From: Stutzerimonas stutzeri RCH2
Lineage (GTDB): Bacteria > Pseudomonadota > Gammaproteobacteria > Pseudomonadales > Pseudomonadaceae
Reading direction: 5' to 3'
NCBI RefSeq assembly: GCF_000327065.1
Contig: NC_019936.1
Coordinates: 1,798,001 to 1,862,000 of the forward strand
Length of the DNA stretch: 64,000 nt
Positions 28,838 through 38,262 of the stretch are shown here, piece by piece. Numbering within the stretch: position 1 is the first letter of the stretch; the number at the start of each line of letters is the position of its first letter. The notes under the pieces are model-generated. The model was not told the origin of the DNA. It did not search any database and saw only the letters and a program-made list of their open reading frames with translations. Both the position numbers and the translations under genes were made by a program.

Positions 28838-29846
28838 CAATCGACTTCCCGCCAAGCTCAACAAGGTCGACAAGGCAGCCATCCTGCTGCTCTCGCTGGG
28901 TGAAACCGATGCCGCGCAGGTTCTGCGCCATCTCGGTCCGAAGGAGGTGCAGCGGGTCGGCACCGCCATGGCGCAGATGCGCAATGTGCAGAAGACGCAG
29001 ATCGAACAGGTGATGAGCGAGTTCGTCGAGATCGTCGGCGATCAGACCAGCCTGGGGGTCGGCTCCGATGGCTATATCCGCAAGATGCTCACCCAAGCCC
29101 TCGGTGAGGACAAGGCGGGCGGCCTGATCGATCGTATCCTGCTGGGCGGCAATACCAGTGGGCTGGACAGCCTCAAATGGATGGAGCCACGGGCGGTGGC
29201 CGATGTGATCCGCTACGAGCACCCACAGATCCAGGCCATCGTGGTTGCCTACCTCGACCCGGATCAGGCCGGCGAGGTGTTGTCGCATTTCGACCACAAG
29301 GTGCGGCTGGATATCGTGCTGCGCGTTTCCTCGCTCAATACCGTGCAGCCCGCTGCCCTGAAGGAGCTGAACCTGATTCTGGAGAAACAGTTCTCCGGTA
29401 GCACCAACACCAGCCGGGCCAGCCTAGGTGGCGTGAAGCGTGCCGCCGACATCATGAACTACCTGGACAGCTCCATCGAAGGCCAGCTGATGGACGCGAT
29501 TCGCGACGTGGACGAGGATCTGTCCAGCCAGATCGAAGACCTTATGTTCGTCTTCGACAACCTTGCCGAAGTCGACGACCGTGGCATTCAGGTGCTGCTG
29601 CGTGAGGTATCCTCCGACGTGCTGGTGATGGCGCTCAAGGGCGCCGACGACGGCATCAAGGAGAAGGTCTTCAAGAACATGTCCAAGCGCGCCGGCGAGC
29701 TGCTGCGCGACGATCTGGAAGCCAAGGGGCCGGTGCGCGTCAGCGATGTCGAAAACGCGCAGAAGGAAATCCTCACCATTGCTCGCCGCATGGCCGAAGC
29801 CGGGGAAATCGTCCTAGGCTCCAAGGGCGGCGAAGAGATGATCTAA
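28830..29846 (+). CDS. fliG: Flagellar motor switch protein FliG
   Basis: 338-aa rotor protein that transmits stator torque and binds FliF and FliM. N, middle and C domains are complete; the C-terminal segment IEDLMFVFDNLAEVDDRGIQ and the following helices with alternating charges (GADDGIKEKVFKNMSKRAGE) include the residues that meet MotA-type stators. It overlaps fliF and leads to fliH after 19 bp. Confidence 0.97.
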   Translation: MNDNRLPAKLNKVDKAAILLLSLGETDAAQVLRHLGPKEVQRVGTAMAQMRNVQKTQIEQVMSEFVEIVGDQTSLGVGSDGYIRKMLTQALGEDKAGGLIDRILLGGNTSGLDSLKWMEPRAVADVIRYEHPQIQAIVVAYLDPDQAGEVLSHFDHKVRLDIVLRVSSLNTVQPAALKELNLILEKQFSGSTNTSRASLGGVKRAADIMNYLDSSIEGQLMDAIRDVDEDLSSQIEDLMFVFDNLAEVDDRGIQVLLREVSSDVLVMALKGADDGIKEKVFKNMSKRAGELLRDDLEAKGPVRVSDVENAQKEILTIARRMAEAGEIVLGSKGGEEMI

Positions 29847-29865
29847 GCAGGTACGAACCCTACAC

Positions 29866-30642
29866 ATGGCCAAGGACAACCCCAGCGATCTCATTCGCGC
29901 GAAGGACGTCAGTTTGTTCGATCGCTGGTCTTTGCCCAGTTTCGATCCGCAAGGTGAAGAACAGCTGGTGCCTGCGGCTGCGGTCGTCGAGCAACCGGTC
30001 GAGGAGTTGGCGCGCAGCGAGGACGTTCCGGTCGAGGAAGTCAAACCGCTGACGCTCGACGAACTCGAGGCGATCCGCCAGCAGGCTTACAACGAGGGCT
30101 TCGCCACCGGCGAGAAGGACGGTTTTCACGCTGGGCAGCTAAAGGCCCGTCAGGAAGCCGACGCGGCGCTGGCGCCTCGCGTGGAAAGCCTGGAGCGGCT
30201 GATGGGTCAATTGCTCGACCCGATCGCCGATCAGGATCGCAACCTCGAACATGCGATGGCCACGTTGGTCAGCCACATGGCGCGCGAAGTGATCCAGCGC
30301 GATCTGCTGATCGATTCCAGCCAGATTCGCCAGGTGTTGCGCGAAGCGCTGAAGCTGTTGCCGATGGGGGCCAGCAACGTGCGCATTCACGTCAATCCGC
30401 AGGATTTCGAGCTGATCAAGGCGCTGCGTGAGCGTCACGAGGAAAGCTGGCGAATCCTCGAGGACAGCAGCCTGCTGCCCGGTGGCTGCCATATCGAAAC
30501 CGAACACAGCCGGATCGATGCCAGCATCGAAACGCGCCTCACCCAGGCCATCAAGCAACTGTTCGAGCAGCAGCGCGAAAATGCCACTCATCCCCCGGCA
30601 GCGGATCTGACAATCGATCTGGAAGGTTCCGATGCGCCTTGA
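29866..30642 (+). CDS. fliH: Flagellar export regulator FliH
   Basis: 258-aa cytoplasmic partner of the FliI ATPase in flagellar type III export. The central helix carries the small-residue GxxxG-like region ([20 protein letters not shown]) and the C-terminal part ([16 protein letters not shown]) matches the V-ATPase subunit-E-like FliH fold. It overlaps fliI by 11 bases. Confidence 0.93.
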   Translation: MAKDNPSDLIRAKDVSLFDRWSLPSFDPQGEEQLVPAAAVVEQPVEELARSEDVPVEEVKPLTLDELEAIRQQAYNEGFATGEKDGFHAGQLKARQEADAALAPRVESLERLMGQLLDPIADQDRNLEHAMATLVSHMAREVIQRDLLIDSSQIRQVLREALKLLPMGASNVRIHVNPQDFELIKALRERHEESWRILEDSSLLPGGCHIETEHSRIDASIETRLTQAIKQLFEQQRENATHPPAADLTIDLEGSDAP

Positions 30643-31990
30643 GCGGGTCAGTTTCGCCAAACGTTTCGAAGCCTATGAAGCGGCGATCAAGCTGCCCAGC
30701 CAGCCGCTGCTGGAAGGGCGCTTGCTGCGCATGGTCGGCCTCACGCTCGAGGCGGAAGGCCTGCGCGCGGCGGTCGGCAGCCGCTGCCTGGTGATCAACG
30801 ACGACAGCTATCACCCCACCGAGGTCGAGGCCGAGGTGATGGGCTTTTCCAGCGGCAAGCTGTATCTGATGCCGGTCGGCAGCCTGGCGGGCATCGCCCC
30901 CGGTGCGCGTGTCGTGCCGCTGGTCAATACCGGGCGGCTGCCCATGGGCACGTCCATGCTCGGTCGCGTGCTCGACGGGGCGGGGCGTGCGCTGGATGGC
31001 AAGGGCGGCATGAAGGCCGAGGACTGGGTGCCGATGGATGGGCCGGTGATCAACCCGCTCAAGCGCCATCCGATCAGCGAGCCGCTGGATGTCGGCATCC
31101 GCAGCATCAATGGCCTGTTGACGGTCGGGCGCGGTCAGCGTCTCGGACTGTTCGCTGGTACCGGTGTCGGCAAGTCGGTGCTGCTGGGCATGATGACCCG
31201 TTTCACCGAGGCCGACATCATCGTGGTCGGGCTGATCGGCGAACGTGGCCGCGAGGTCAAGGAGTTCATCGAGAACATCCTCGGCGAGGAGAGCATCAAG
31301 CGTTCGGTGGTGGTCGCGTCGCCGGCCGACGAGGCGCCGCTGATGCGGCTGCGTGCCGCGCAATATTGCACACGAATCGCCGAGTATTTTCGCGACAAGG
31401 GCAAGAACGTGTTGCTGCTGATGGATTCGCTGACGCGTTACGCCCAGGCCCAGCGTGAGATCGCCCTGGCCATCGGTGAACCCCCGGCGACCAAAGGATA
31501 CCCGCCGTCGGTGTTCGCCAAGCTGCCCAGTCTGGTCGAGCGCGCCGGTAATGCCGAGCAGGGCGGTGGTTCCATCACGGCGTTCTATACCGTATTGTCG
31601 GAAGGCGATGACCAGCAGGACCCGATCGCCGACGCCGCTCGTGGGGTGCTTGACGGGCACATCGTGCTGTCGCGCCGGCTGGCCGAGGAAGGCCACTACC
31701 CGGCGATCGACATCGAGGCCTCCATCAGTCGGGTCATGCCGCAGGTGGTAAGCGCCGATCACGTTCGCGCTTCGCAGCGCTTCAAGCAGTTGTGGTCGCG
31801 CTACCAGCAGAGCCGCGACCTGATCAGCGTCGGTGCCTACGTGCCGGGTGGCGATCCGGAAACCGACATGGCGATTGCACGGCAGGCTGAAATGGTCCGC
31901 TATCTGCGCCAGGGGCTCGGTGAAAGCGAAAACCTGGACCAGAGTGCCGCGCAACTGGCTGCGGTCTTCAGTCCACGGCAGGCGGGCTAA
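30632..31990 (+). CDS. fliI: Flagellum-specific ATP synthase FliI
   Basis: 452-aa hexameric ATPase that powers the flagellar export apparatus. Walker A AGTGVGKS lies at residues 175-182, the Walker B strand is [18 protein letters not shown], and the family signature [16 protein letters not shown] is present. The ATG lies within the end of fliH. It is followed by fliJ after 3 bp. Confidence 0.97.
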   Translation: MRLERVSFAKRFEAYEAAIKLPSQPLLEGRLLRMVGLTLEAEGLRAAVGSRCLVINDDSYHPTEVEAEVMGFSSGKLYLMPVGSLAGIAPGARVVPLVNTGRLPMGTSMLGRVLDGAGRALDGKGGMKAEDWVPMDGPVINPLKRHPISEPLDVGIRSINGLLTVGRGQRLGLFAGTGVGKSVLLGMMTRFTEADIIVVGLIGERGREVKEFIENILGEESIKRSVVVASPADEAPLMRLRAAQYCTRIAEYFRDKGKNVLLLMDSLTRYAQAQREIALAIGEPPATKGYPPSVFAKLPSLVERAGNAEQGGGSITAFYTVLSEGDDQQDPIADAARGVLDGHIVLSRRLAEEGHYPAIDIEASISRVMPQVVSADHVRASQRFKQLWSRYQQSRDLISVGAYVPGGDPETDMAIARQAEMVRYLRQGLGESENLDQSAAQLAAVFSPRQAG

Positions 31991-31993
31991 CCG

Positions 31994-32446
31994 ATGGCGG
32001 CCAGTCGAGCGGCGCGCCTGGCGCCGGTCATCGAAATGGCCGAGCGCGCGGAACGTGATGCCGCGCGCCTGCTGGGGCAGGCGCAGACGCAGCTCGCGCA
32101 GGCTGAAACCAAGCTCGCCGAGCTCGATCAGTACTTTCGCGATTATCAGCAACAGTGGATGCAGCAGGGTAGCCAAGGCGTTTCCGGTCAGTGGCTGATG
32201 AACTACCAGCGTTTTCTGTCGCAGCTGGAGTCGGCTATCGGCCAGCAGCAGCGCAGCGTCAACTGGTATCGCGACAATCTGCTCAAGGTCCGTCAGCAGT
32301 GGCATCAAAAGCATGCGCGCTTGGAGGGCCTGAGCAAGCTGATCGAAAGCTATCAGCGCGAGGCGCGCATCGCGGCAGACAAACGTGAACAAAAGTTGCT
32401 CGACGAATTCGCTCAGCGGCTTGCCGGGCGTGCTCGCGACCTATGA
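31994..32446 (+). CDS. fliJ: Flagellar export chaperone FliJ
   Basis: 150-aa, almost wholly helical coiled-coil protein that binds FliI and FlhA. Sequence is rich in Q, A, E and R with heptad-like spacing (EMAERAERDAARLLGQAQTQL) and the C-terminal KREQKLLDEFAQR end. Identity rests on position directly after fliI and the coiled-coil pattern, which is how FliJ is usually recognised. Confidence 0.92.
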   Translation: MAASRAARLAPVIEMAERAERDAARLLGQAQTQLAQAETKLAELDQYFRDYQQQWMQQGSQGVSGQWLMNYQRFLSQLESAIGQQQRSVNWYRDNLLKVRQQWHQKHARLEGLSKLIESYQREARIAADKREQKLLDEFAQRLAGRARDL

Positions 32447-32533
32447 CCACACCCGCCATGCTTCGGCGCGATCCGGCCGGATTCGTGCTTGCCGTGTTGT
32501 AGCTTGAATGATAAATCTTCACCCGTTTTCCAC

Positions 32534-32587
32534 GCAGCGACCATCGACCCTGGATAGACGTTCGATCCGGCCCGGTACGGTCGCTGC
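32534..32587. repeat. 9-bp inverted repeat upstream of hsbA
   Basis: GCAGCGACC (32534-32542) and GGTCGCTGC (32579-32587) are perfect complements with 36 bases between. There is no T run after it, so it is not a plain terminator of fliJ. It could be a structured hsbA leader or a protein-binding site within the 230-bp fliJ-hsbA gap. I saw no strong promoter in this gap. Confidence 0.4.
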
Positions 32588-32676
32588 ACATCCAGCCCGA
32601 ATACGGCTGTCACTACGCTTAAGCGACGGCTGCCAATGCGCGCGGCCTCAAGACGTTCCGGATCAGGGAGTGCCAC

Positions 32677-32982
32677 ATGACCATTAACTCGCAGCCTTCG
32701 GTGGATGGGCAGGAGCTGACCATTTCCATTAGCGGACGCTTCGACTTCAATGCGCATCAGGCCTTCCGCGATGCTTATCAGCGTCAGGACGTGAACCCTC
32801 AGCGTTACGTGGTGAATCTGCAGGGCACCACCTACATGGACAGCTCCGCGCTGGGCATGCTGCTGTTGCTGCGTGACCACGCCGGCGGCGATGAAGCCGA
32901 CATTCGTCTGCTCAATTGCAGCCCTGATGTTCGCAAGATTCTTTCGGTATCCAACTTCGAACAACTGTTCGTGATTGCCTGA
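32677..32982 (+). CDS. hsbA: Anti-sigma factor antagonist HsbA (STAS domain)
   Basis: 101-aa single STAS-domain protein. The phosphorylatable serine lies in TTYMDSSALGMLLLL (Ser56/57), as in HsbA of P. aeruginosa, which, depending on its phosphorylation, binds the anti-sigma factor FlgM or the diguanylate cyclase HsbD. It heads hsbA-hsbR-hptB. The next gene overlaps or abuts its stop. The symbol is given from order and domain type. Confidence 0.85.
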   Translation: MTINSQPSVDGQELTISISGRFDFNAHQAFRDAYQRQDVNPQRYVVNLQGTTYMDSSALGMLLLLRDHAGGDEADIRLLNCSPDVRKILSVSNFEQLFVIA

Positions 32983-32983
32983 C

Positions 32984-34675
32984 ATGCCCATGCGGCTGTC
33001 GATTCTGATCGCCGAGGACAGCCCGGTCGATCGAATGCTGCTTTCAACGATCGTTACCAGGCAGGGACATCGGGTACTTACCGCGGCGGATGGTCAGGAG
33101 GCGGTCGAGCTGTTCCAGCAGGAGCGGCCACAGCTGGTGCTGATGGATGCCCTGATGCCGGTGATGGACGGTTTCGAGGCGGCACGACGGATCAAGCAGC
33201 TCGCCGGTGATGAGCTGGTGCCGATCATCTTTCTGACTTCGCTGACAGAAAACGAAGCGCTGGTGCAGTGCCTGGAAGCAGGTGGCGACGACTTCATTGC
33301 CAAGCCTTACAACCCGATCATTCTCGAAGCCAAGATCCAGGCCATGCACCGCCTGCGCCGACTCCAGGCGACGGTGCTCGAGCAGCGCGACCTGATTGCC
33401 AGGCGCAACCAGCAACTGCTCGCCGAGCACCGGGCGGCCAAGGCGATCTTCGACAAGGTTGCCCATGCCGGTTGCCTGAGCGCGCCGAATATCCGTTATC
33501 GCCAATCGCCGCAAGCCCTGTTCAATGGTGACCTGCTACTGGCGGCCCAGGCGCCGGCAGGGCAGATGTTCGTCCTGCTCGGCGATTTCACCGGGCATGG
33601 TCTGCCCGCGGCCATCGGTGCCATGCCGCTGGCAGAGACTTTCTACGGGATGGCCGCCAAGGGCTACTCCGGCGCCGATATCCTTCGTGAGATGAACGCC
33701 AAGCTCAAGCAGATCCTCCCGGTGGAAATGTTCTGCTGCGCGATGTTGCTCGACATCAATCCCAAGCAGGGCAGCCTGCGTGTGTGGAACGGTGGGTTGC
33801 CGGATGGTTACCTGATAGGTGCCAATGGCCAGCGCACCGCTCTGGTGTCGCGGCATCTGCCGTTGGGGGTGGTCTCTGCTGCGGCGCTCGACGACAAGTT
33901 CGAGCATTACCCGCTGGCACCCGGCGACCGACTGCTATTGCTGTCCGATGGCGTGGTGGAGAGTCGCAACGCCGACGATGAGCTGTTTGGCGAACAGCGC
34001 TTGCTGGCTGCGCTGACTGCCAATCGCGATCCGGCGCAGCTCTTTGATGAGATCGAGCAGGCGCTGCTGGATTTCCATGGCCAGCAACACGACGACCTTA
34101 GCCTGGTCGAGGTCGTGGTCACTGATGAGGCGATGGCAATGCCGCTGGTTGCGCCGGCTACTGCGCATCGCTCGCGGCCCATGGATTGGTCGGTGCGGCT
34201 CGAGCTGCGCGCCGAAAGCCTGCGTAGCGGTAATCCATTGCCGATGCTGTTGCAGCTGCTTCTGCAGGTCAACCAGCTGCGCCCGCGTGCTGGTGCGATC
34301 TACGCGGTGCTGGGCGAGCTGTATTCCAACGCGTTGGAGCACGGGGTGCTTGGTTTGGATTCGGCACTGAAGCGTGACGCCGAGGGCTTCCAGCGTTACT
34401 ACGATCTGCGCCAGCAGCGGCTGCAGGCCCTGGCGGAGGGGTATGTGCATCTGGAGCTGGCCATCAGAACCGACAGCCAGGGCGGACGCTTGCGCATTTC
34501 CATCGGTGACAGTGGCGCCGGGTTCGACGTGACGCGCGCGCTGCAGGTTCAGCTGGGCAGTGGTCGTTTCAGTGGTCGCGGGCTGCATCTGGTGCGCCAG
34601 TTGAGCGACGGATTCGACTGGCAGTCGGACGGCCGCGGCCTGAGCGTGGAGTTCGTCTGGCGGCCTGATGCATAA
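32984..34675 (+). CDS. hsbR: Response regulator with PP2C phosphatase and kinase-type C-terminus (HsbR)
   Basis: 563-aa protein with three parts: receiver domain (about 1-125; phosphoacceptor aspartate in LVLMDALMPVMDGFEA), PP2C/SpoIIE phosphatase domain (about 170-370; LLGDFTGHGLPAAIGAMPLA, LLLLSDGVVESRN) and an HATPase-type anti-sigma kinase domain (about 400-563; GELYSNALEHGVL, GDSGAGFDV, GRGLHLVRQL). In P. aeruginosa such a protein both phosphorylates and dephosphorylates HsbA under control of HptB. ATG 32984 is chosen; ATG 32990 is also possible. Confidence 0.88.
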   Translation: MPMRLSILIAEDSPVDRMLLSTIVTRQGHRVLTAADGQEAVELFQQERPQLVLMDALMPVMDGFEAARRIKQLAGDELVPIIFLTSLTENEALVQCLEAGGDDFIAKPYNPIILEAKIQAMHRLRRLQATVLEQRDLIARRNQQLLAEHRAAKAIFDKVAHAGCLSAPNIRYRQSPQALFNGDLLLAAQAPAGQMFVLLGDFTGHGLPAAIGAMPLAETFYGMAAKGYSGADILREMNAKLKQILPVEMFCCAMLLDINPKQGSLRVWNGGLPDGYLIGANGQRTALVSRHLPLGVVSAAALDDKFEHYPLAPGDRLLLLSDGVVESRNADDELFGEQRLLAALTANRDPAQLFDEIEQALLDFHGQQHDDLSLVEVVVTDEAMAMPLVAPATAHRSRPMDWSVRLELRAESLRSGNPLPMLLQLLLQVNQLRPRAGAIYAVLGELYSNALEHGVLGLDSALKRDAEGFQRYYDLRQQRLQALAEGYVHLELAIRTDSQGGRLRISIGDSGAGFDVTRALQVQLGSGRFSGRGLHLVRQLSDGFDWQSDGRGLSVEFVWRPDA

Positions 34676-34703
34676 TCCGCCGCTTTCAAGCAGGAGTGTG
34701 CCG

Positions 34704-35054
34704 GTGTCCAACACTCATCTCGACAGCGCTGTGCTGGCCACGCTGCAGGACGTCATGGAGAGTGAATATCCGGCACTGCTGGATACCTTCCTTGCCGACT
34801 CCGAAGAGCGCGTGCGCCTGCTGCGGCAGGCCTGTCAGGCCGAGCAGGCCGAAGCGCTGCGGCGCGCCGCGCACAGCTTCAAGGGCAGTTGCAGCAATAT
34901 GGGCGCGGTGCTCCTGGCGGAGCTTTGCCAGGAGCTGGAAACCGCGGCGCGAAACGAGCAGCTCGCCCTCGCGCCCGCGCTGATTGCGTCCATCGAGCGA
35001 GAATTCGCCATCATTGGCATCCTGTTCCGGGCCGAGCGTCAGCGCTACGGTTGA
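34704..35054 (+). CDS. hptB: Histidine phosphotransfer protein HptB
   Basis: 116-aa HPt domain. The phospho-accepting histidine is in RRAAHSFKGSCSNMGA (H57). In P. aeruginosa HptB takes phosphate from hybrid kinases (such as PA1611, SagS, ErcS') and passes it to HsbR, linking to the Gac/Rsm pathway. The GTG at 34704 is preferred because AGGAG lies at 34691-34695; the only upstream ATG (34668) is inside hsbR. Confidence 0.88.
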   Translation: MSNTHLDSAVLATLQDVMESEYPALLDTFLADSEERVRLLRQACQAEQAEALRRAAHSFKGSCSNMGAVLLAELCQELETAARNEQLALAPALIASIEREFAIIGILFRAERQRYG

Positions 35055-35166
35055 GCGGCAAAACTCTGGCGCGTGCATAGTCTGGGTCCGCCTGATAACG
35101 ATCGCCTCAGCGCCGGCCGCACGCATATCTGCACGAGCCAAACCACTAGTCAGGCTGCTTTCGCTC

Positions 35167-35182
35167 TGGCCCAAAACTTGCT
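35167..35182 (+). promoter_or_regulatory. Sigma-54 promoter of fliK
   Basis: TGGCCC-AAAAC-TTGCT has the invariant GG and GC at the right 10-base gap and only one mismatch in the -24 box. The predicted start near 35193 leaves a short leader to fliK at 35221. Confidence 0.78.
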
Positions 35183-35220
35183 CTGTTACTGCCACGATCC
35201 ATCCGTAGCGGAATGACCTC

Positions 35221-36462
35221 ATGGCTGTTTCCCCCGACCTGTTACTCAAAACCCCTTCAGTCGATTCGCGTGCGAAGACTTCGACCAAGGCTCCCGACGC
35301 GCCACGCGAGGGGCGGGATAGCGGCAGCTCCAGCTTTTCCGACGTTTACGCGAAGGAGCGCCAGACCAAACCGGTCGAGCGTCAGGCGCGCAACGACACC
35401 AGTCGTGACAAGCCGGTGGATGACAAAAGCAGGCAAGCGGTCGCCGACGCCGCCGGTGACGGAAAGCCGGCGGTTGCCGAAAGCGGCAATCCGTTGCCAT
35501 CGGACGCCCCATCCGAAGAGCTGCCGGATACCGAGCTTGATCCTCTTCTGCTGCTGGGGCTGGGAGGGCAGTTCGTACCGCAGGCCGAGGCTCAGCCTGT
35601 CACGCAAGTGCCGGGTGAAACCCTGTTGACCGGCCTGCCGCTTACCCCGGGGCTCATTTCAGGGGAAGCCGAGCAGGTGGCGGACGAGCCATCGATCACA
35701 GGCTTGCAGGCCGCGGATGAAATGCCGGTCGGGGTGCAGAAGCCAGTTCAGCAGTTACCGAATCCGCTCGTCGATGCGCAGGCCAAGGCCGAGGCGGATG
35801 ATGGCTTCTCTAGCGTTTTGCTGGCGGGCAAGGAGTCGGCTGATGGCGAGGAGCCTGAGCTTGAGCTGGCAGGGAAAGATCTTCTGGATGCAGTTGACGG
35901 TCCCAAGGAAAGCCGCGCTTCCAGCGCCAGTGAGCTGGCCTCGTCGCGCCTTAACCCGTTGAGCCAGGCGATCACCCAGCAGGTCCAGCAGGCGCAGCGG
36001 CCCGGGCTGGTGCCGGGCCAGCCGGTACAGATGCAGCAGCCTGGCTGGAGCGAGGCCGTGGTCGACCGGGTGATGTGGCTATCCAGTCAGAATCTCAAAT
36101 CGGCGGAAATCCAGCTCGATCCCGCAGAGCTTGGCCGCATGGAAGTGCGCATCGACCTGACCAAGGACCAGGCCCAGGTCACCTTCCTCAGCCCACATGC
36201 CGGTGTTCGTGATGCGCTGGAAGGGCAGATGCAGCGTTTGCGTGAGATGTTTACCCAGCAGGGCATGAATCTCATGGACGTCAACGTCTCCGACCAGTCG
36301 CTCGCCCGCGGATGGCAGGGCGGTACCGATGGTGGTGGATCTTCCCGTGGCGGCTCCTCGGCGGAAGGCGAGGCGGACGACGGCGAGGTCCAGCTGGGTG
36401 TCAGCGAGATTGCCGGCAATCGCAGCGCCGGGAATCGCGGGCTGGTCGACTTTTACGCTTGA
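35221..36462 (+). CDS. fliK: Flagellar hook-length control protein FliK
   Basis: 413-aa exported ruler protein that sets hook length and triggers the FlhB specificity switch. The first 250 residues are low-complexity and variable (A, E, P, S, D rich), as expected; the C-terminal domain is conserved (SAEIQLDPAELGRMEVRIDL, HAGVRDALEGQMQRLREMF). Own sigma-54 site upstream and a terminator 29 bp after the stop, so it may be a single-gene transcript. Confidence 0.93.
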   Translation: MAVSPDLLLKTPSVDSRAKTSTKAPDAPREGRDSGSSSFSDVYAKERQTKPVERQARNDTSRDKPVDDKSRQAVADAAGDGKPAVAESGNPLPSDAPSEELPDTELDPLLLLGLGGQFVPQAEAQPVTQVPGETLLTGLPLTPGLISGEAEQVADEPSITGLQAADEMPVGVQKPVQQLPNPLVDAQAKAEADDGFSSVLLAGKESADGEEPELELAGKDLLDAVDGPKESRASSASELASSRLNPLSQAITQQVQQAQRPGLVPGQPVQMQQPGWSEAVVDRVMWLSSQNLKSAEIQLDPAELGRMEVRIDLTKDQAQVTFLSPHAGVRDALEGQMQRLREMFTQQGMNLMDVNVSDQSLARGWQGGTDGGGSSRGGSSAEGEADDGEVQLGVSEIAGNRSAGNRGLVDFYA

Positions 36463-36490
36463 CCGATGGATCGGCGCTTGCCGATCCGCA

Positions 36491-36523
36491 CCGACGTAGC
36501 CGCAGCGGGCTGCGTCGGTTTTC
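36491..36523 (+). terminator. Terminator after fliK
   Basis: An 11-pair stem (CCGACGTAGCC with GGCTGCGTCGG, one G-T pair) around a six-base loop, followed by TTTTCT. Confidence 0.82.
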
Positions 36524-36639
36524 TGCCGCCTGTCGCTGCGAGGCGTCGGGCATCGTCAGTCCCCGCAATGTGAATCCGTTATTCCTGATACGGTGTCGGC
36601 TCGGCAACACAGCCTTGCAGGGCGGCCTTGTCGATGCGT

Positions 36640-36655
36640 TGGCACAGCTGTTGCT
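36640..36655 (+). promoter_or_regulatory. Sigma-54 promoter of fliL operon
   Basis: TGGCAC-AGCTG-TTGCT is a perfect -24/-12 element. The start site near 36667 lies about 38 bases before fliL. It follows the fliK terminator, so the fliLMNOPQR-flhB genes form a separate transcript. Confidence 0.88.
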
Positions 36656-36704
36656 CTTAACTCATAAAACCAGAACTAAACGCTGTTGATGACGGATATT
36701 TGGC

Positions 36705-37238
36705 ATGGCTAAGAAACAGGCTCCAGCGGCAGTGCCGCCAACCGGGCCGGAAGCGGCTTCGGCAGGCAAGGGGCGGTTGAAACTCATCATCGTGATCGTG
36801 GTCGCCATGTTAGTGGCCGTGGGGCTTTCCATCGGCGGCACGCTGTACTTCATGGGTAAGGGCGATGACCTCGATGCCGACAAGGCACAGGAATCGGCGG
36901 CAGCCGTGTCCGGCAAGCAGCCTGCTATCTACGAAGTGCTGATGCCGGCCTTCGTGGTCAACTTCAGCCACAACGGGCGGCAGCGCTACATGCAGGTCAG
37001 CATCGCGTTGATGTCACGCGATCAGGCGGCGCTGGACGCCCTCAAGGTGCATATGCCGTTGTTGCGCAATCGCCTGGTCATGCTGTTCTCCAGCCAGGAT
37101 TTCGAGGCCTTGAAAACGCCGGTCGGCAAGGAGATGCTGCGTCAGCAGGCCACGGCCAGCGTGCAGGAGCTGGCACAGAAGGAAATTGGCAAGCTTGCCG
37201 TCGAGCAAGTGCTGTTCACCAACTTCGTATTGCAATAG
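36705..37238 (+). CDS. fliL: Flagellar basal body-associated protein FliL
   Basis: 177-aa inner-membrane protein that surrounds and supports the stators. One N-terminal membrane segment (about 26-46, LIIVIVVAMLVAVGLSIGGT) and a periplasmic stomatin-like domain (FVVNFSHNGRQRYMQVSIAL, RNRLVMLFSSQDFEAL). Starts 12 bp before fliM. Confidence 0.95.
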   Translation: MAKKQAPAAVPPTGPEAASAGKGRLKLIIVIVVAMLVAVGLSIGGTLYFMGKGDDLDADKAQESAAAVSGKQPAIYEVLMPAFVVNFSHNGRQRYMQVSIALMSRDQAALDALKVHMPLLRNRLVMLFSSQDFEALKTPVGKEMLRQQATASVQELAQKEIGKLAVEQVLFTNFVLQ

Positions 37239-37250
37239 AAGGCTGCCCAG

Positions 37251-38222
37251 ATGGCTGTTCAAGACCTGCTCTCGCAAGACGAGATCGATGCGCTCCTGCA
37301 CGGGGTCGACGACGGTCTGGTGGATACCGAGAGCGATTCCGAGCCGGGGTCCATCAAGAGCTACGACCTGACCAGTCAGGACCGCATTGTGCGTGGGCGC
37401 ATGCCTACGCTGGAAATGATCAACGAGCGTTTCGCCCGGTACACCCGCATCAGCATGTTCAACCTGCTGCGCCGTTCGGCCGATGTGTCGGTCGGTGGCG
37501 TGCAGGTGATGAAGTTCGGCGAGTACGTGCATTCGCTCTATGTGCCGACCAGCCTCAACCTGGTGAAGATGAAGCCGCTGCGTGGCACGGCGCTGTTCAT
37601 TCTCGACGCCAAGCTGGTGTTCAAGCTGGTGGACAACTTCTTCGGTGGCGATGGTCGCCACGCCAAGATCGAGGGTCGCGAATTCACCCCGACCGAGCTG
37701 CGCGTGGTGCGCATGGTGCTGGATCAGGCATTTGCCGACCTCAAGGAAGCCTGGCATGCGGTATTGGACGTCAACTTCGAATACGTCAATTCGGAAGTGA
37801 ACCCGGCGCTGGCCAACATCGTCAGCCCCAGCGAAGTGGTGGTGGTGTCCACCTTCCACATCGAACTGGACAGCGGTGGCGGTGATCTGCACGTGACCAT
37901 GCCGTATTCGATGATCGAGCCGATACGCGAGATGCTCGATGCCGGCTTCCAGTCGGACGTCAGCGATCAGGACGAGCGGTGGGTCAAGGCCCTGCGCGAA
38001 GACATTCTCGACGTCAACGTGCCGCTCGGCGCCACCGTCGTCAGGCGGCAACTCAAGCTGCGCGACATTCTGAACATGCAACCCGGCGACGTGATTCCGG
38101 TAGAGATGCCAGAAGACATGATCATGCGTGCCAATGGCATGCCGGCATTCAAGGTCAAGCTGGGCGCCCACAAGGGCAACCTGGCGTTGCAGGTGCTGGA
38201 ACCCGTGGTTCGCCCACGTTGA
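37251..38222 (+). CDS. fliM: Flagellar motor switch protein FliM
   Basis: 323-aa C-ring subunit that binds CheY-P through its N-terminus (DLLSQDEIDALLHGV), FliG through the middle domain (VGGVQVMKFGEYVHSLYVPT, VDNFFGGDGRHAKIEGREFT) and FliN through the C-terminal SpoA domain (LRDILNMQPGDVIPVEMPED). Complete and of usual length. Confidence 0.97.
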   Translation: MAVQDLLSQDEIDALLHGVDDGLVDTESDSEPGSIKSYDLTSQDRIVRGRMPTLEMINERFARYTRISMFNLLRRSADVSVGGVQVMKFGEYVHSLYVPTSLNLVKMKPLRGTALFILDAKLVFKLVDNFFGGDGRHAKIEGREFTPTELRVVRMVLDQAFADLKEAWHAVLDVNFEYVNSEVNPALANIVSPSEVVVVSTFHIELDSGGGDLHVTMPYSMIEPIREMLDAGFQSDVSDQDERWVKALREDILDVNVPLGATVVRRQLKLRDILNMQPGDVIPVEMPEDMIMRANGMPAFKVKLGAHKGNLALQVLEPVVRPR

Positions 38223-38262
38223 ACCGGCCCTTTACTCAATTCGAGCCTATCGAGGATTAACG

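Noticed and set aside
27020..28984. A 654-codon open frame on the minus strand across fliF
   Set aside because: It is wholly antisense to a complete FliF; high GC at third codon positions leaves the opposite frame open. Its residues are H/Q/R-rich with no domain.
30551..32392. A 613-codon minus-strand frame over fliI and fliJ
   Set aside because: Antisense to FliI with intact Walker motifs; composition typical of a shadow frame.
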